Shown here piece after piece: positions 1 through 10,894 of a stretch of 64,000 nucleotides of DNA. The notes under the pieces are model-generated. The model did no database searches, was not told the DNA's origin, and saw only the letters and a list, made by a program, of their open reading frames with translations. Position numbers and translations under genes: made by a program. Origin of the DNA: Datisca glomerata. Lineage: Eukaryota; Streptophyta; Magnoliopsida; Cucurbitales; Datiscaceae. The stretch's first letter is position 1, and every line of letters begins with the position of its first letter. The DNA lies in assembly GCA_003255025.1 (NCBI GenBank), contig QANY01005313.1, forward strand, positions 62,001 through 126,000. The letters run 5' to 3'.

Positions 1-1388
1 ATAATCAAATCGCAGATGCGCTGGCAACTCTAGCGTCCATGTTTGCTGCAGACTTTAAGGAAGAAGTTCAACCCATAAAAATTGAGAGGCGAGATTTTCC
101 TGCTCACTGTATGAGCATTGAAGAAGAGCCAGACACAAGACCTTGGTATTACGGCATCAAACATTATATAAAGAATGGAGAATATCCATCCAAGGCTTCT
201 GAGAATGATAAACGCACTATTAGAAGATTATCTATGGGTTTCTTCTTGAATGGTGAAATACTCTACAAAAAAAACATGATATGGTGCTCTTAAGATGTGT
301 TGATGCAAGGGAAACGAATCAAATCATAGAGGAGATTCATTAAGGAATTTGTGGAGTTCATACTAATGGATATATGATGGCCAAACAAATCTTGAGAGCA
401 GGATATTATTGGTTAACTCTAGAATCTGACTGCATCAAGTACGCTAGGAGATGTCATAAATGTCAAATTTATGCGAATAAAATTCACGTACCCGCATCCC
501 CTTTACAGGTAATGGTCATGCCTTAGCCATTCTCTATGTGGGGCATAGACGTCATTGGTCCCATCACACTCAAAGCCTCTAATGGGCATCGCTTCATTTT
601 GGTATCTATAGATTATTTTACCAAATGGGTGGAAGCAAGTTCTTATTCAAGTTTAACCAGAAGTGCCGTTGTTAAGTTTATTAAAAAGGAGATAATTTGT
701 CGATATGGTCTACCTGGAAGGATCATCACAGATAATGGTACAAATTTAAATAACAAGATGATGAAAGAATTATGTGAGCAATTCAAAATTAAGCATCATA
801 ATTCGTCTCCTTATCGTCCGAAAATGAACGGAGCAGTGGAAGCAGCCAATAAGAACATAAAAAGGATCATAGAGAAGATGACGGAGGTTTATAAAGATTG
901 GCATGAGATGCTCCCGTTTGCACTGCATGGGTGTCGCACATCAGTCCGAACATCAACTGGGGCAATGCCATTCTCTTTGGTATATGGCATGGAAGCAGTC
1001 CTTCCAATTGAGGTGGAAATTCCCTCCCTCAGAGTCTTAATGGAGGCGAAATTAGAAGAAGCAGAGTGGGTACAGACACGACATGAGCAATTAAATTTCA
1101 TCGAGAAAAAAGATTGACGGCATTATGTAGAGGGCAATTATATCAAAGAAAAATGATGCATGCATATGACAAAAAATTACGTCCCCGATATTTCTGAGAA
1201 TGAGACTGGTGTCAAAAAAGATACTCTCATATCAAAAGGATCACCGAAGGAAGTGGACCCCAAATTATGAGGGACATTTCATTGTCAAGAAGGCTTTCTC
1301 GGGAGGAGTTCTCATGCTAACAAACATGGATAAAGATGATTTATCGCACACGGTTAATTCTGATGCAGTCAAGAAGTACTTCGTTTGA
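1..1388 (+). pseudogene. gypsy pol fragment: RNase H tail and integrase, with stops
   Basis: The first frame opens with DALATLASMF, which resembles the end of the RNase H region in Tat-type polyproteins, followed by a ~70-residue linker. After a frame change near 290 comes the integrase zinc-binding module, whose last pair reads CHKC near 455. The catalytic core follows from 536, and a C-terminal tail (1200-1388) is open in another frame. At least three lesions break the polyprotein: a frameshift near 275-300, a stop near 342 and a stop near 525. It would have acted in the retrotransposon particle and nucleus to insert the cDNA. Confidence 0.85.
536..1117 (+). pseudogene. integrase catalytic core (DD35E), longest open piece
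   Basis: This open segment of 193 codons holds the retroviral-type integrase core. Asp5 (WGID), Asp66 (ITDN) and Glu102 (GAVE) form the triad, with exactly 35 residues between the second Asp and the Glu. The downstream motifs FALHGCRTS and PFSLVYGMEAVLP are typical of Ty3/gypsy integrases. It is not an independent gene: it is one stretch of a polyprotein, opened by chance between a stop before 536 and the stop at 1115. Catalytic residues are intact but the surrounding frame is broken. Confidence 0.88.
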
Positions 1389-2226
1389 CCACTCTAAGTA
1401 TGGGAAAATGAAGTTAAAAAAATGCTAAAGCTGTCTCGAATACTGGAGAAATTCTTCTTACATTTTTTTTTCTTCTATTTTCTTTTTCCAAACCATCGTT
1501 TGTAAACACTGTTCATCATCAATGAAGAGCCTTTCTTTTCTTCTTTCTTTCCCAGTTGAAAAATACATATACTTCATCTTCTCTTTATTTCCATTATTTC
1601 TTATTCCTCTCAGTTCTAAGATATCATTAATTACTCTTGAAATAACTCAGAAGAATAAACTTGGTCAGTTGAAAGCTAATTGAAAAAAAAATTGGAACTA
1701 AGAAAGGTGACCTGATTGTAAAGTAAAATCTAAAAAGTCATCACGGGGAAGGTCAATATGCGTATGACAAAGGCTAAAGAGAAATTGGAGGATTACCCAA
1801 TTAGAAGTACAGAAGAGAAGAAGAGAGATTATTTACCACTGACATGGAGCCAAATACTGGAGCATAAACTAATAAATAAGGATGTATCATTTTCCTAAAA
1901 ATATGCTCGATACTTCATTGTGAGTCCATGATCCTAGGTCAAGTGATTGTTCTAAATGGTGTTGGATATGTTTAAAAATCATCATATAATTTTCTTATAA
2001 AGGTTCACAATCATGCATAGCATGCACGCATTCAAAATCACTACTTTACATTTATGTTCAAGAATTACAATGCGTAGATATACACCACATTAGTTGTTTG
2101 ACAAATTCAGGTGCATGAATCACTTAATGATATTCTTTCGAAATTCACACATGACCTTCCAACATTTAAAGCATGCATTAGTCTAGCTTTTGTTGTCATG
2201 AGACTTGCATAAGTAAACTTCAACAT

Positions 2227-2830
2227 CAATTAATATGGTTAAATCGAACCCGAATTGAGTCGAGGTCGAAACCCGGTGTCAGCGCCGAGTCTATTTTCTT
2301 TTCAATTAATGTGGTTAAATCGAACCCGAATTGAGTCGAGATCGAAGCCCGGTGTTAGCGCCGGGTCCATTTCCTTTTCAATTAATGTGGTTAAATCGAA
2401 CCCGAATTGAGTCGAGGTCGAAGCCCGGTGTCAGCGCCAGGTCTATTTCCTTTTCAATTAATGTGGTTAAATCGAACCCGAATTGAGTCGAGGTCGAAGC
2501 CCGATGTCAACGTCGGGTCCATTTCCTTTTAAATTAATGTGGTTAAATCGAACCCGAATTGAGTCCAGGTCGAAGCCCGGTGTCAGCGCCAGGTCCATTT
2601 CCTTTTCAATTAATGTGGTTAAATCGAACCCGAATTGAGTCAAGGTCGAAGCCTGCATCCACCCAGGTTCATTTTCCTTTTCAGATATCTTCAGTTAAAT
2701 TGAACCCGACTTCGTCGGGGTCAAAACCCGGTGTCAGCGCCTGGTCCATTTCAAATATCTCAATTAAATTGAACTCGCATTGAGCGAAGTCGAAGCCTGT
2801 GTCTATCCAGATCCATTTCGCTCCATCTCA
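2227..2830 (+). repeat. 76-bp tandem repeat array in gypsy 3' UTR, about 8 copies
   Basis: Copies start at 2227, 2303, 2379, 2455, 2531 and 2607 with an exact 76-bp period, each holding TCGAACCCGAATTGAGTC and AAGCCCGGTGTCAGCGCC or close variants. Two shorter, more divergent copies follow from about 2683 and 2752. The array lies between the integrase and the polypurine tract. Short open frames inside it on both strands are by-products of the repetition. Tandem repeats in the 3' UTR of Tat/Ogre elements are known and can seed satellite DNA. Confidence 0.95.
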
Positions 2831-2936
2831 TAGAGCCTTATTTAGTCGAGGTTTCTATTCCCTATTTCATATATTATTGTACCGATCAAAATACTTATCT
2901 ACGCCTTTGTACACGTTCTGAGATAAGAAGTGTGCT

Positions 2937-2950
2937 CAAAGGAGGGCAGC
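2937..2950 (+). other. polypurine tract of the gypsy element
   Basis: CAAAGGAGGGCAGC lies directly before the TGTAGATACC start of the 3' LTR, where the plus-strand primer of reverse transcription is expected. Position and purine content support the call. Confidence 0.75.
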
Positions 2951-4909
2951 TGTAGATACCGTATTTTATCCGGCCTAATACATGAAATATACATGCTTTA
3001 TATTTTGGCTCTTTTAATAATCCAAGACTATATGTATAATTTGAAAACTAATCCAATACTAAAATAAGAAAAGTGGTCCAAAGACTAAAATGTAAAAATT
3101 GAAAAAAGAGGACTAAAAAATAAATATTGAAAAAAAGACTAAAAGTAAAAAAAGACAAACCCTAATTTTACCTATAAATAGGAATGAAATCTTCACTTAA
3201 GGGGATGTCTTTTGGGGAGTAAAAAAAGGGGGAAGTCATTTTTTAGAGTGAGAAAGAGAGGGGTTGGAAAGAGAGGTGATTTTAGAGAGAGGAAGAGGTT
3301 CTACACTTCTATTATCTTCATCTTCTTCCATCTTTTCTTCTCAAGGTAGCTTAATTGTTTGGTACATTTGTTCATAATATATTTTGTTCATCTCTCTTCT
3401 TCATATGAATGTAGTTGATATCTGTTGTATTTTTTATACATAAGTGAATTGTTCATTCCCTATCATTTCTCCTCATTTAAATCTTAACATTTTAATTTTA
3501 TGCTTTGATGATTTCTTTACAAGTTGGATATTGAGATGTCTTTGTCATCAACTTAATTAATGAGGATGATGATAAAGCGTCAAGGGGTGGAAAAGTTAAC
3601 CAAATGTGAATCAACCCTTTTAATGGGTTGAAAGTGTACATTTGATGCAAAGATCTCCTGGGATAATTTTTTCACGCATAACAATGCATAGAATAGAGAA
3701 TAAAACCTCTATAAAAAATTATGCAAATATCTAAGTTGTGAAACTTTTAATTTTCCTACAAAGTTTTTTTAATATTATGTTCATCATTTTGTGACACTTG
3801 TTTGAACTAATTATCATCCATGATCATCCCCTTTGCTATTTGATTAGCAATGACTAATGAGGGAAGGAAAGAAAAATGACAATTAGTGGACTAAGTAGAC
3901 AAAAAAAATAGACATATTTATGTTAAAGAAATATATTGTTTATTTTTCATCATTTTTTTAAATTTATTTATTTATTATTTAATATTATTATTATTATTAC
4001 TATTATATTATATTATAATATATAATATTAAAAAAAACAGGATGGAACAGAGGAACTTTTCCTCTTATATATATTTAAAAAAAATTAAAAAAAAATTTCT
4101 TTCATTTATTACATAATATAGTCTTTTACTTTATTCTTGCATTTTTATAATCTCAACATTTTATGTTTTCTATAATTTGACATCCTATAACTTATATCTA
4201 TTCTTTTACTTCCATTTTGTTATAATTATTAACATTAATTTCCTTTACATGTTTATTTATTTAGCATTTTTGCATCGTCATGCTTATAATGCGATTCTTG
4301 CATTATTCCCTTATTATTATAATTAATGTTCATGTATGTGTGGATTATAATTTTAATAATTAGATTTAGATTTTGTTACTTCTATTATTTAATTTTCACT
4401 AAAAAAAGCTGACGATGGACTTTGAGATTTTTGGGATACCAAATTTCTCGAACTACTGAGGTGAGGAGTTATTCTTGGGATACCGAGAATAACTCTAATA
4501 ATCCTTTGATTTAAAAAGATATGAGAATACAAAAAAAGTAATTTTTTTTTCAATGGTCTTTGAACCACCCATTAAAAGTAATTTATTTTGTTCATTTCTA
4601 TTATACAAAATTCCTCAAATGGGATATTCAAAAATAAATCTCTTTAACCTTTGCCTTAAAATAAAAAAATGGATAGCATTTGATTAAATTTGGTAATCAT
4701 TTTATAATGGGTGTTGTGGGGTGCTAATACCTTCCCCACACACAAACGACTCCCGAACCAACTTTGAGTTTTCGTAGACTAAAAATTTTCATCTTAAAAT
4801 TGGGTGACCAATCACACCCTAAAATGATTGGTGGCGACTCCAAATTTCTTTTTTCTTAAAAAATAAATTTTTTTTAATCGTCACTCCGCGTCGCACGCAC
4901 GTTGCGACA
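2951..4909 (+). repeat. 3' LTR of the Tat/Ogre-like element
   Basis: The LTR runs from TGTAGATACC after the polypurine tract to GCGACA, 1959 bp, with the usual TG...CA ends. It contains a TATA-like box at 3172-3181, AT-rich and homopolymer stretches at 3900-4100, and a conserved block at 4705-4909 typical of this group. The partner 5' LTR is not in the window, so the boundaries rest on end motifs and the adjacent polypurine tract. Confidence 0.85.
3172..3181 (+). promoter_or_regulatory. TATA-like box in gypsy LTR
   Basis: CTATAAATAG sits about 220 bp inside the LTR, where the U3 promoter is expected, and is followed by purine-rich sequence that could be transcribed leader. No transcript evidence is available. 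Confidence 0.55.
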
Positions 4910-7576
4910 ATATGTCAACCGTAAATTGAAAAGTTCAAGTAGTTACAATATATCATTTGAACCCTTCAAGTGATCATATTTGACGTGGTTAAAAATGTCA
5001 ACAGTTATTTATGAGCTCAAATAGTATTTGTACCCTCAAGTTATGACATTTGAAGGATTATAAGTCATTAAAAATAATTTTTTACTTAGAAGGAAAGACC
5101 AATGAAGAAATATATTCATTTTAAAAAAATCAACATATAGAACATATCACGTCTAGTATCTTACAATACTGATTATTGAACTTGTTTGTCAAATCCTAAC
5201 ATAGATTCTCTACACAACGAAAACTCTGAGAATTAATAGAAAGCTAAGCAAGTATTTACATAAATTTTTTAGTGTAACGCTGATGTATAATGCAAAAAAT
5301 TGTGATTGATAAAATCTCTCATTTTACTCACAATCGCCTAGTTTTCATTTTTTTAATACCTAAATTTGAGTTCAATTTATTAATGTTATTTGATTTTGTT
5401 GAAAATGTCAGTAGTTATTTACGGATCTAAATAGTATATTATAGCTACTTGTTCCATTAAAGTTATTACATTTAACTTGAATTTCGCTATTAGAAATTAT
5501 CACCAATTAATAGAAACGGTTATAATATATTATTTGAACCCTTCAAATAATAAATATGATAACTTAAAAGATTCAAATAGTATGTTATAGCTAATTAACC
5601 ATTAAAAATGAGTAGAAAACCGAAATACAAAAGATTAAAAAAATTAAAAAGAGAAATATAAGTTTCATTAAAAAAAAAAAACTGTCAATTTTTTGAGAAA
5701 TTTATACAAATGTGCTTCTAATCCACCTTTCGGAGATTAACATTGCTTATTCAATCAATAGAGAGTGGTCTAAATTTTCACTTTTCTTATTTGGAATCCA
5801 CTTCCCCAATTCCTTGTGATTTCCACCTCAACCCACATACCCAAGCTAAACAACTATATACAAAAACAACCAATAAAAAACGAACTTAAAAAGAAAGTAG
5901 TCCCTGAAATAAGCGAATTGTAGAAGGATAGAAAGAATGAAACAAGAAGGGTACCAGCGAGGCTGAGAGATTAAGGTGAAGCTTACACATATAAAGGAAA
6001 CGTTCGAAGCCAATCGCATGATCATCTACATTTTCTACAGTACGATTATTCGATGATTCTAACTCGTCTCTCACAGAAATTTTAATATAAATGATCGGAA
6101 ACAACAGAGCAATAGGAAATTTCCGAGAAATAATGGACACGGACATCGTCCTCGCCGTCCGTCCCTTGATACTTTCAATCTCTTCTTTTCTTCCACGTTA
6201 CATTACTTTCCACCATTTGTTTGAATCTCCTATTCTGCACTTCTAGTTCTAAGGGGAAATAATGGGGTTGAAGGGGGAAGGAAGAGGGAGGGAGGGGTGA
6301 TTTTTGTATTAAAAAATTGCTGTTAGTTTTAACACTTTAATTTAACGGAATGATATTTTTTACAGTTTCTTTTTCAAATTACAGGGGTATAAATATATGA
6401 AAAAAGTTTATGGATATATTATGTATTTTGGTAAAAGTGCAGATGTATATTTTATATTTTAGTCAAAAAATTAATATTAATAATAACAATAAATATCAGT
6501 TAACACTTTCATTTATGATACAAAATCTACGAGATGTTATTAATTACATGAAATATATCATATGATCAAATATGAATAATATTAATGTATTTTCATTATT
6601 TTATATCTAATTTTTGGTTTTATTAGTCTATTTTATTTCTATAAGTACTTATATAATTTATTATGAAAATTATTATCTCTAAATATTTTCTCATATATTT
6701 ACTTGTATAGTTTTTATTAAATGAATTTTTTAAAAGATTGATCATTCCCTTATTTCAGGAGGAATTAATTGCGATTTTTAGGTAAATATATATTTACTAA
6801 TAAAATAACTAAATATAAAATAAGAGTAAATAACAATTTGAATAAGCAAATCTAAATGCAAATTTTTTTGTTGTAAATAATTAGTAAATAGCAATTTGAA
6901 TTACCAATAAGTAATTGATAAAAAATAATTAGTTAAATATTAGGTTAAAATTAGATTTGAAAACAAACGGGAAGTGGGGTAATTACCCCCCCCCCCCCTC
7001 TCCGCTCTCTCTCTTCCACGTAGATGTTGATTCACTAGATAAAATGATGGTCTCTCTTTCACGTAGATGTTGATTCACTAGGTAAAATGATGGTAAATCT
7101 TTTTTCTTTCATTAAGTAATTAATAAAAACATTTGTTAAATATTGGGGGTAACATATAATGAGTGTATTTTGATAAATAAGTAATTTTTTTAACCAGTAA
7201 GCATATTCTTTTGGGTTAAGTAAATTTTATGTAAATTCAAATCTAAGTAAATCTACATATTTTTAGATATTTTGTTTTACTTAGATACGCATATCTAACC
7301 ATTTTTTTAATTTAGTAATGATCAATTCGGTTACGATCTTTTTCCTAATTTAATGCTCCATCTTATTTATAAAATTATTATAAAATTATTTTTATTAATT
7401 ATATATAATATCAATAATTAGGCAAAATTATTTTAATATTCTATATATGTAGGGTTATAATTATAAAACTCTATTTTAGCTTTTTTGTTGACTTTTACCT
7501 TATCGGCTAAAATGCTAAAAAGAAAATTTATTGGCTATTTTGCTAAATAAGTTTCTAACATGATATACACTTCTAA
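4910..7576. other. AT-rich intergenic DNA, no gene recognised
   Basis: There is no recognisable coding sequence. Short motifs of the kind ACTTGAACC...TTCAAGT recur near 4930-5050, 5390-5600 and 7610-7640 and are shared with the array to the right. A minus-strand frame at 5886-6146 (86 codons) has no family features; the GC-richer strip around it (about 5900-6290) could be an old gene end. A run of 13 C lies at 6986-6998. Confidence 0.6.
7017..7102 (+). repeat. 43-bp tandem duplication
   Basis: CACGTAGATGTTGATTCACT starts at 7017 and again at 7060, each followed by AG(A/G)TAAAATGATGG. The two copies are almost identical, so the duplication looks recent. It adjoins the 13-C homopolymer and a CT-rich strip. 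Confidence 0.85.
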
Positions 7577-8392
7577 AAATCCCTTGAATAAATTAATTAT
7601 GACATACTACTTAAATTCTTCAAGTTATTAAATCAGTTACCTAAAGAACTCCAGTAATAGTATACTAGTGACCTGGCCCATAAGTTATCTCTCTCCATTA
7701 CTTTTTTTTATTCTTTCGTCTCTGGTTCGCACTATTTTGAGGTGTTAAGTTAGTTATGACAAACTACTTGAACATTTCAAGTTATTATATCAGTTGCTTG
7801 AAATGCTCAAGTAGTATAGTTATGACGGAGCCAATAAATTATCTCTATACTTTTTTCTTTTTTCTTTCGTCTCTAAGGTTCTCACTCATTTTTTGAAGTA
7901 TTAAACTAGTTATAACATACTGCTTGATCGTTTCAAATAATCAATATGATAACTTAAAAGGTTCAATTAGTATAGAATTCTTGCTTTTAAGAAAGAGATA
8001 TATTTTTCTAAAGTTATTTTCTAAAAGGTATATTACTCAAAATAAGCCGATAAGTCTCTGAAAATCTTTTCTCATGGATAATCTTACAAATTAGTCATTT
8101 CTAACATTTTATCGAATCGTTCACTAAAAACCAAAAGATTCTGAAGGCCTTCTTCAAATACAAAAGAGATGCAATGAATTCGATAATCCAAATCTGAGTA
8201 CTCCTCATTCGTTGGTTTTGCTCTCCTCCTGGATTCTCATCCTCCCGCACACCATAAGAGTGGATTCTCTCTTTCTCATGAAAAACGTTGTACAAACCAT
8301 TTCAATCCAATATTACCGTGTTCAAACTTCTCTCTCTTTCTCTCAGATTTCGTAGAGGGAGATAACAAATACAACTTTGACGGTTACCACTT
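7577..8392 (+). repeat. array unit 1
   Basis: This is the first and most divergent unit. It lacks the ~60-bp strip containing GAATGTGTATGCCAAAA that units 2-4 carry. A 1-base deletion just after the ATG near 8172 removes the start of the short frame seen in units 2 and 3, although the rest of that frame stays open to the same stop near 8353. Confidence 0.85.
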
Positions 8393-9255
8393 AAACCCTT
8401 TGAATAAATTAGTTATGACATATTACTTAAACTTTTCAAGTTATCATATCGATTAATTGAAGAGTTTAAGTAGTAGTATACTAGTGACCACTGACCTAGC
8501 CCATAAGTTCTCTCTCCATTTTTCTTTATTCTTTCATCTCTTAGGTTCACACTCCTTTTTTGAGGTGTTAAGTTAGTTATAACAGACTACTCTTCAAGTT
8601 ATCATATACTTAAAAGGTTCAAGTAGTATAGTTATGACTGAGCCCACAAGTTATCTCTATATTTTTTTGTCTCTAAGGTTCTCACTCATTTTTTGAAGTG
8701 TTAAACTAGTTATAATATACTATTTGAACCTTTCAAGAAATCAATATGATAACTCGAAAGAATGTGTATGCCAAAAATTTGATTGAGACATTGAAAAGAA
8801 TGAAAAAAAGTTGAAAATTTAGTGAGCCTAGTATAGAATTCTTGATTTTAAGAAAGAGATATATTTTTCTAAAGTTGTTTTTCTAAAAGGTATATTACTC
8901 AAAATAAGCCGATAAGTTTCTGAAAATCTTTTCTCATGGATAATTTTACAAATTACTCATTTCTAACATTTTATCGAATCGTTCACTAAAAACTAAAAAA
9001 CTCCGAAGGCCTTCTTCAAATACAAAAGAGATTCGGTGAAATTCGATAATCCAAATCTAAATACTCCTCATTTGTTGGTTTTGCTTTCCTCCTGGATTCT
9101 CATCCTCCCACATACCATAAGAGAGGATTCTCTCTTTCTCAAAAAAAAGGTTGTACAAATCGTTTCAATCCAATATTACCGAGTTCAAGTTTCTCTCTCT
9201 TTCTCTCAGATTTCGTAGAGCGAGATAACAAATACGACTTTGACGATTACTACTT
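8393..9255 (+). repeat. array unit 2
   Basis: This unit is full length, with the AT-rich part first and the GC-richer part at about 8965-9235. It holds an intact 60-codon frame at 9036-9218. Confidence 0.88.
9036..9218 (+). other. 60-codon open frame in array unit 2, coding status doubtful
   Basis: The frame starts MKFDNPNLNTPH and has a hydrophobic stretch LLVLLSSWILILP at residues 13-25, ending in SLSFSQIS. The unit-3 frame at 9917-10099 differs at five residues (7, 30, 36, 49, 52). All five differences are amino-acid changes, which does not suggest purifying selection. Another frame of the same DNA is also open across the unit. No family is recognised and no function is assigned. Confidence 0.3.
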
Positions 9256-10136
9256 AAACCCTTTGAATAAATTAATTATGGCATATTACTTAAACCCTTC
9301 AAGTTATCATATCAGTTACTTGAAGAGCTTAAGTAGTAGTATACTAGTGACCACTGACCTAGCCTATAAGTTATCTCTCTCCATTTTTCTTTATTCTTTC
9401 ATCTCTTAGGTTCGCACACATTTTTTGAGATGTTAAGTTAGTTATAACAGACTACTTGAACCGTTCAAGTTATCATATACTTAAAAGGTTCAAGTAGTAT
9501 AGTTATGACCGGGCCCATAAGTTATCTCTTTATTTTTTTCTTTATTTTTCGTCTCTAAGGTTCTCACTTATTTTTTGAAGTGTTAAACTAGTTATAACAT
9601 ATTACTTGAACATTTCAAGTAATCAATATGATAGCTCGAACGAATGTGTATGCCAAAAGTTTTATTGAAACATTGAAAAGAATGAAAGAAAGTTGAAAAT
9701 TTAGTGAGCTTAGTAAATAATTCTTGTTTTTAAGAAAGAGATATATTTTTCTAAAGTTATTTTCAAAAAGGTATATTTCTCAAAATAAGCTGATAAGTTT
9801 CTGAAAATCTTTTCTTATGGATAATTTACAAATTACTCATTTCTAACATTTTATCGAATCGTTCGCTAAAAAACCAAAAAACTCCGGAGGCCTTCTTCAA
9901 ATACTGAAGAGATGCGGTGAAATTTGATAATCCAGATCTGAATACTCCTCATTTGTTGGTTTTGCTCTCCTCCTGGATTCTCATCCTCCCACATACCATA
10001 AGAGCGGATTCTCTCTTTCTCATGAAAAAGGTTGTACAAATCGTTTCAATCCAATATTACCAAGTTCAAATTTCTCTCTCTTTCTCTCAAATTTCGTAGA
10101 GGGAGAAAACAAATACGACTTTGACGGTTACTACTT
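9256..10136 (+). repeat. array unit 3
   Basis: This unit is full length and closest to unit 2. It holds an intact 60-codon frame at 9917-10099. Confidence 0.88.
9917..10099 (+). other. 60-codon open frame in array unit 3, coding status doubtful
   Basis: Equivalent of the unit-2 frame, with the same start, hydrophobic segment and stop. A single potential membrane-spanning stretch is the only notable property. It may be an upstream frame inside a duplicated 5' region rather than a protein. Confidence 0.3.
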
Positions 10137-10680
10137 AAACCCTTTGAATAAATTAGTTATGACATATTACTTAAATCCTTTAAGTTATCATATCGGTTAC
10201 TTGAAGAACTTAAATAGTAGTATACTAATGACCACTGACCTAGCCCATAAGTTATCTCTCTCCATTTTTCTTTATTCTTTCATTTCTTAGGTTCGCACTC
10301 ATTTTTTGAGGTGTTAAGTTAGTTATAACAGACTACTGACCGGTCCCACAAGTTATCTCTCTATTTTTTTCTTTATTTTTTCATCTCTAAGGTTCTCACT
10401 CATTTTTGAAGTATTAAACTTGTTATAACATATTACTTGAATCTTTCAAGTAATCAATATGATAACTTGAAAGAATGTGTGTGCCAAAAGTTTGATTGAG
10501 GCATTGAAAAGAATGAAAGAAGGTTGAAAATTTAGTGAGGCCTAAGTATAGAATTCTTGTTTTTAAGAAAGAGATATATTTTTCTAAAGTTATTTTCTGA
10601 AAGGTGTATTACTCATGAAAAAAGTTGTACAAATTATTAATTCAAATTTCTCTTTCTCTTAGATTTCGTAGAGGGTGATA
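10137..10680 (+). repeat. array unit 4, internally deleted and joined to unique DNA
   Basis: The unit follows unit 3 closely to about 10615, then jumps past a ~240-bp strip present in units 1-3. It resumes at TGAAAAAAGTTGTACAAAT and reaches the TTTCGTAGAGGG motif. The junction TTACTCATGAAA combines TTACTCAAAA of one flank with TTTCTCATGAAA of the other, leaving a shared CTCA. Beyond about 10680 the sequence is unique. Confidence 0.85.
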
Positions 10681-10753
10681 GCAAAGATGACTTTGACGGT
10701 GACGATTGGGTTGAGTTTGCAGGGAAGATTGGGTGGTGGCAGGGATTTCCCTC

Positions 10754-10894
10754 ATGTTTGGTTTGGAAATTTTCGCTTTGATTGCTTCTATTCTCTGCTC
10801 TGCTACATTCTTGCACAATGCCAAACACGTGTCCCAAGCGATTGTTTGGAGGTACAGTGTTGCTTTGAGCTTAACGAAAGCTAAAATGGATTGA
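10754..10894 (+). other. short exon-like frame after the array
   Basis: A 46-codon frame begins MFGLEIFALIASILCS and has a strongly hydrophobic segment at residues 4-20. It is preceded by GAGTTTGCAG|G (about 10718-10727), which could be a 3' splice site. In a second frame the same strip continues the last array unit with acidic text (EGDSKDDFDGDDWVEF) and then GKIGWWQGFP. Which frame, if any, is coded cannot be decided here. No family is recognised. Confidence 0.3.

Larger units (their letters stand above)
1..4909 (+). mobile_element. Ty3/gypsy LTR retrotransposon, Tat/Ogre-like, 3' half
   Basis: The order on the plus strand is RNase H tail, integrase, long 3' UTR with tandem repeats, polypurine tract and a 3' LTR beginning TGTAGATACC and ending GCGACA. 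A conserved LTR block near 4710-4760 (GGGGTGCTAATACCTTCCCC) and one near 4825-4850 (ATTGGTGGCGACTCC) are familiar from Tat/Ogre-type plant elements. The 5' LTR, gag, protease and reverse transcriptase lie outside the window. Stops and frameshifts in the integrase region show the copy cannot move on its own. ATATG just after the LTR (4910-4914) would be the expected 5-bp target duplication, but its partner is off the window. Superfamily is certain; the lineage is inferred. Confidence 0.88.
7577..10680 (+). repeat. tandem array of four ~860-bp units, family unknown
   Basis: The motif CCTTTGAATAAATTAGTTAT, or a close variant, marks unit starts near 7577, 8393, 9256 and 10137, giving periods of about 816, 863 and 881 bp. 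Each full unit has an AT-rich first part with ACTTGAA/TTCAAGT motifs, then GTTCTCACTCATTTTTTGAA, then a GC-richer ~200-bp part (from CGAATCGTTC to TTTCGTAGAG). The fourth unit is shortened. No transposase, LTR or terminal inverted repeat was recognised. Copies are similar enough to align by eye throughout, with scattered substitutions and small indels. Confidence 0.92.

Noticed and set aside
2467..2783. Opposed open frames within the 76-bp array
   Set aside because: They are created by the tandem repeat and have no independent support.
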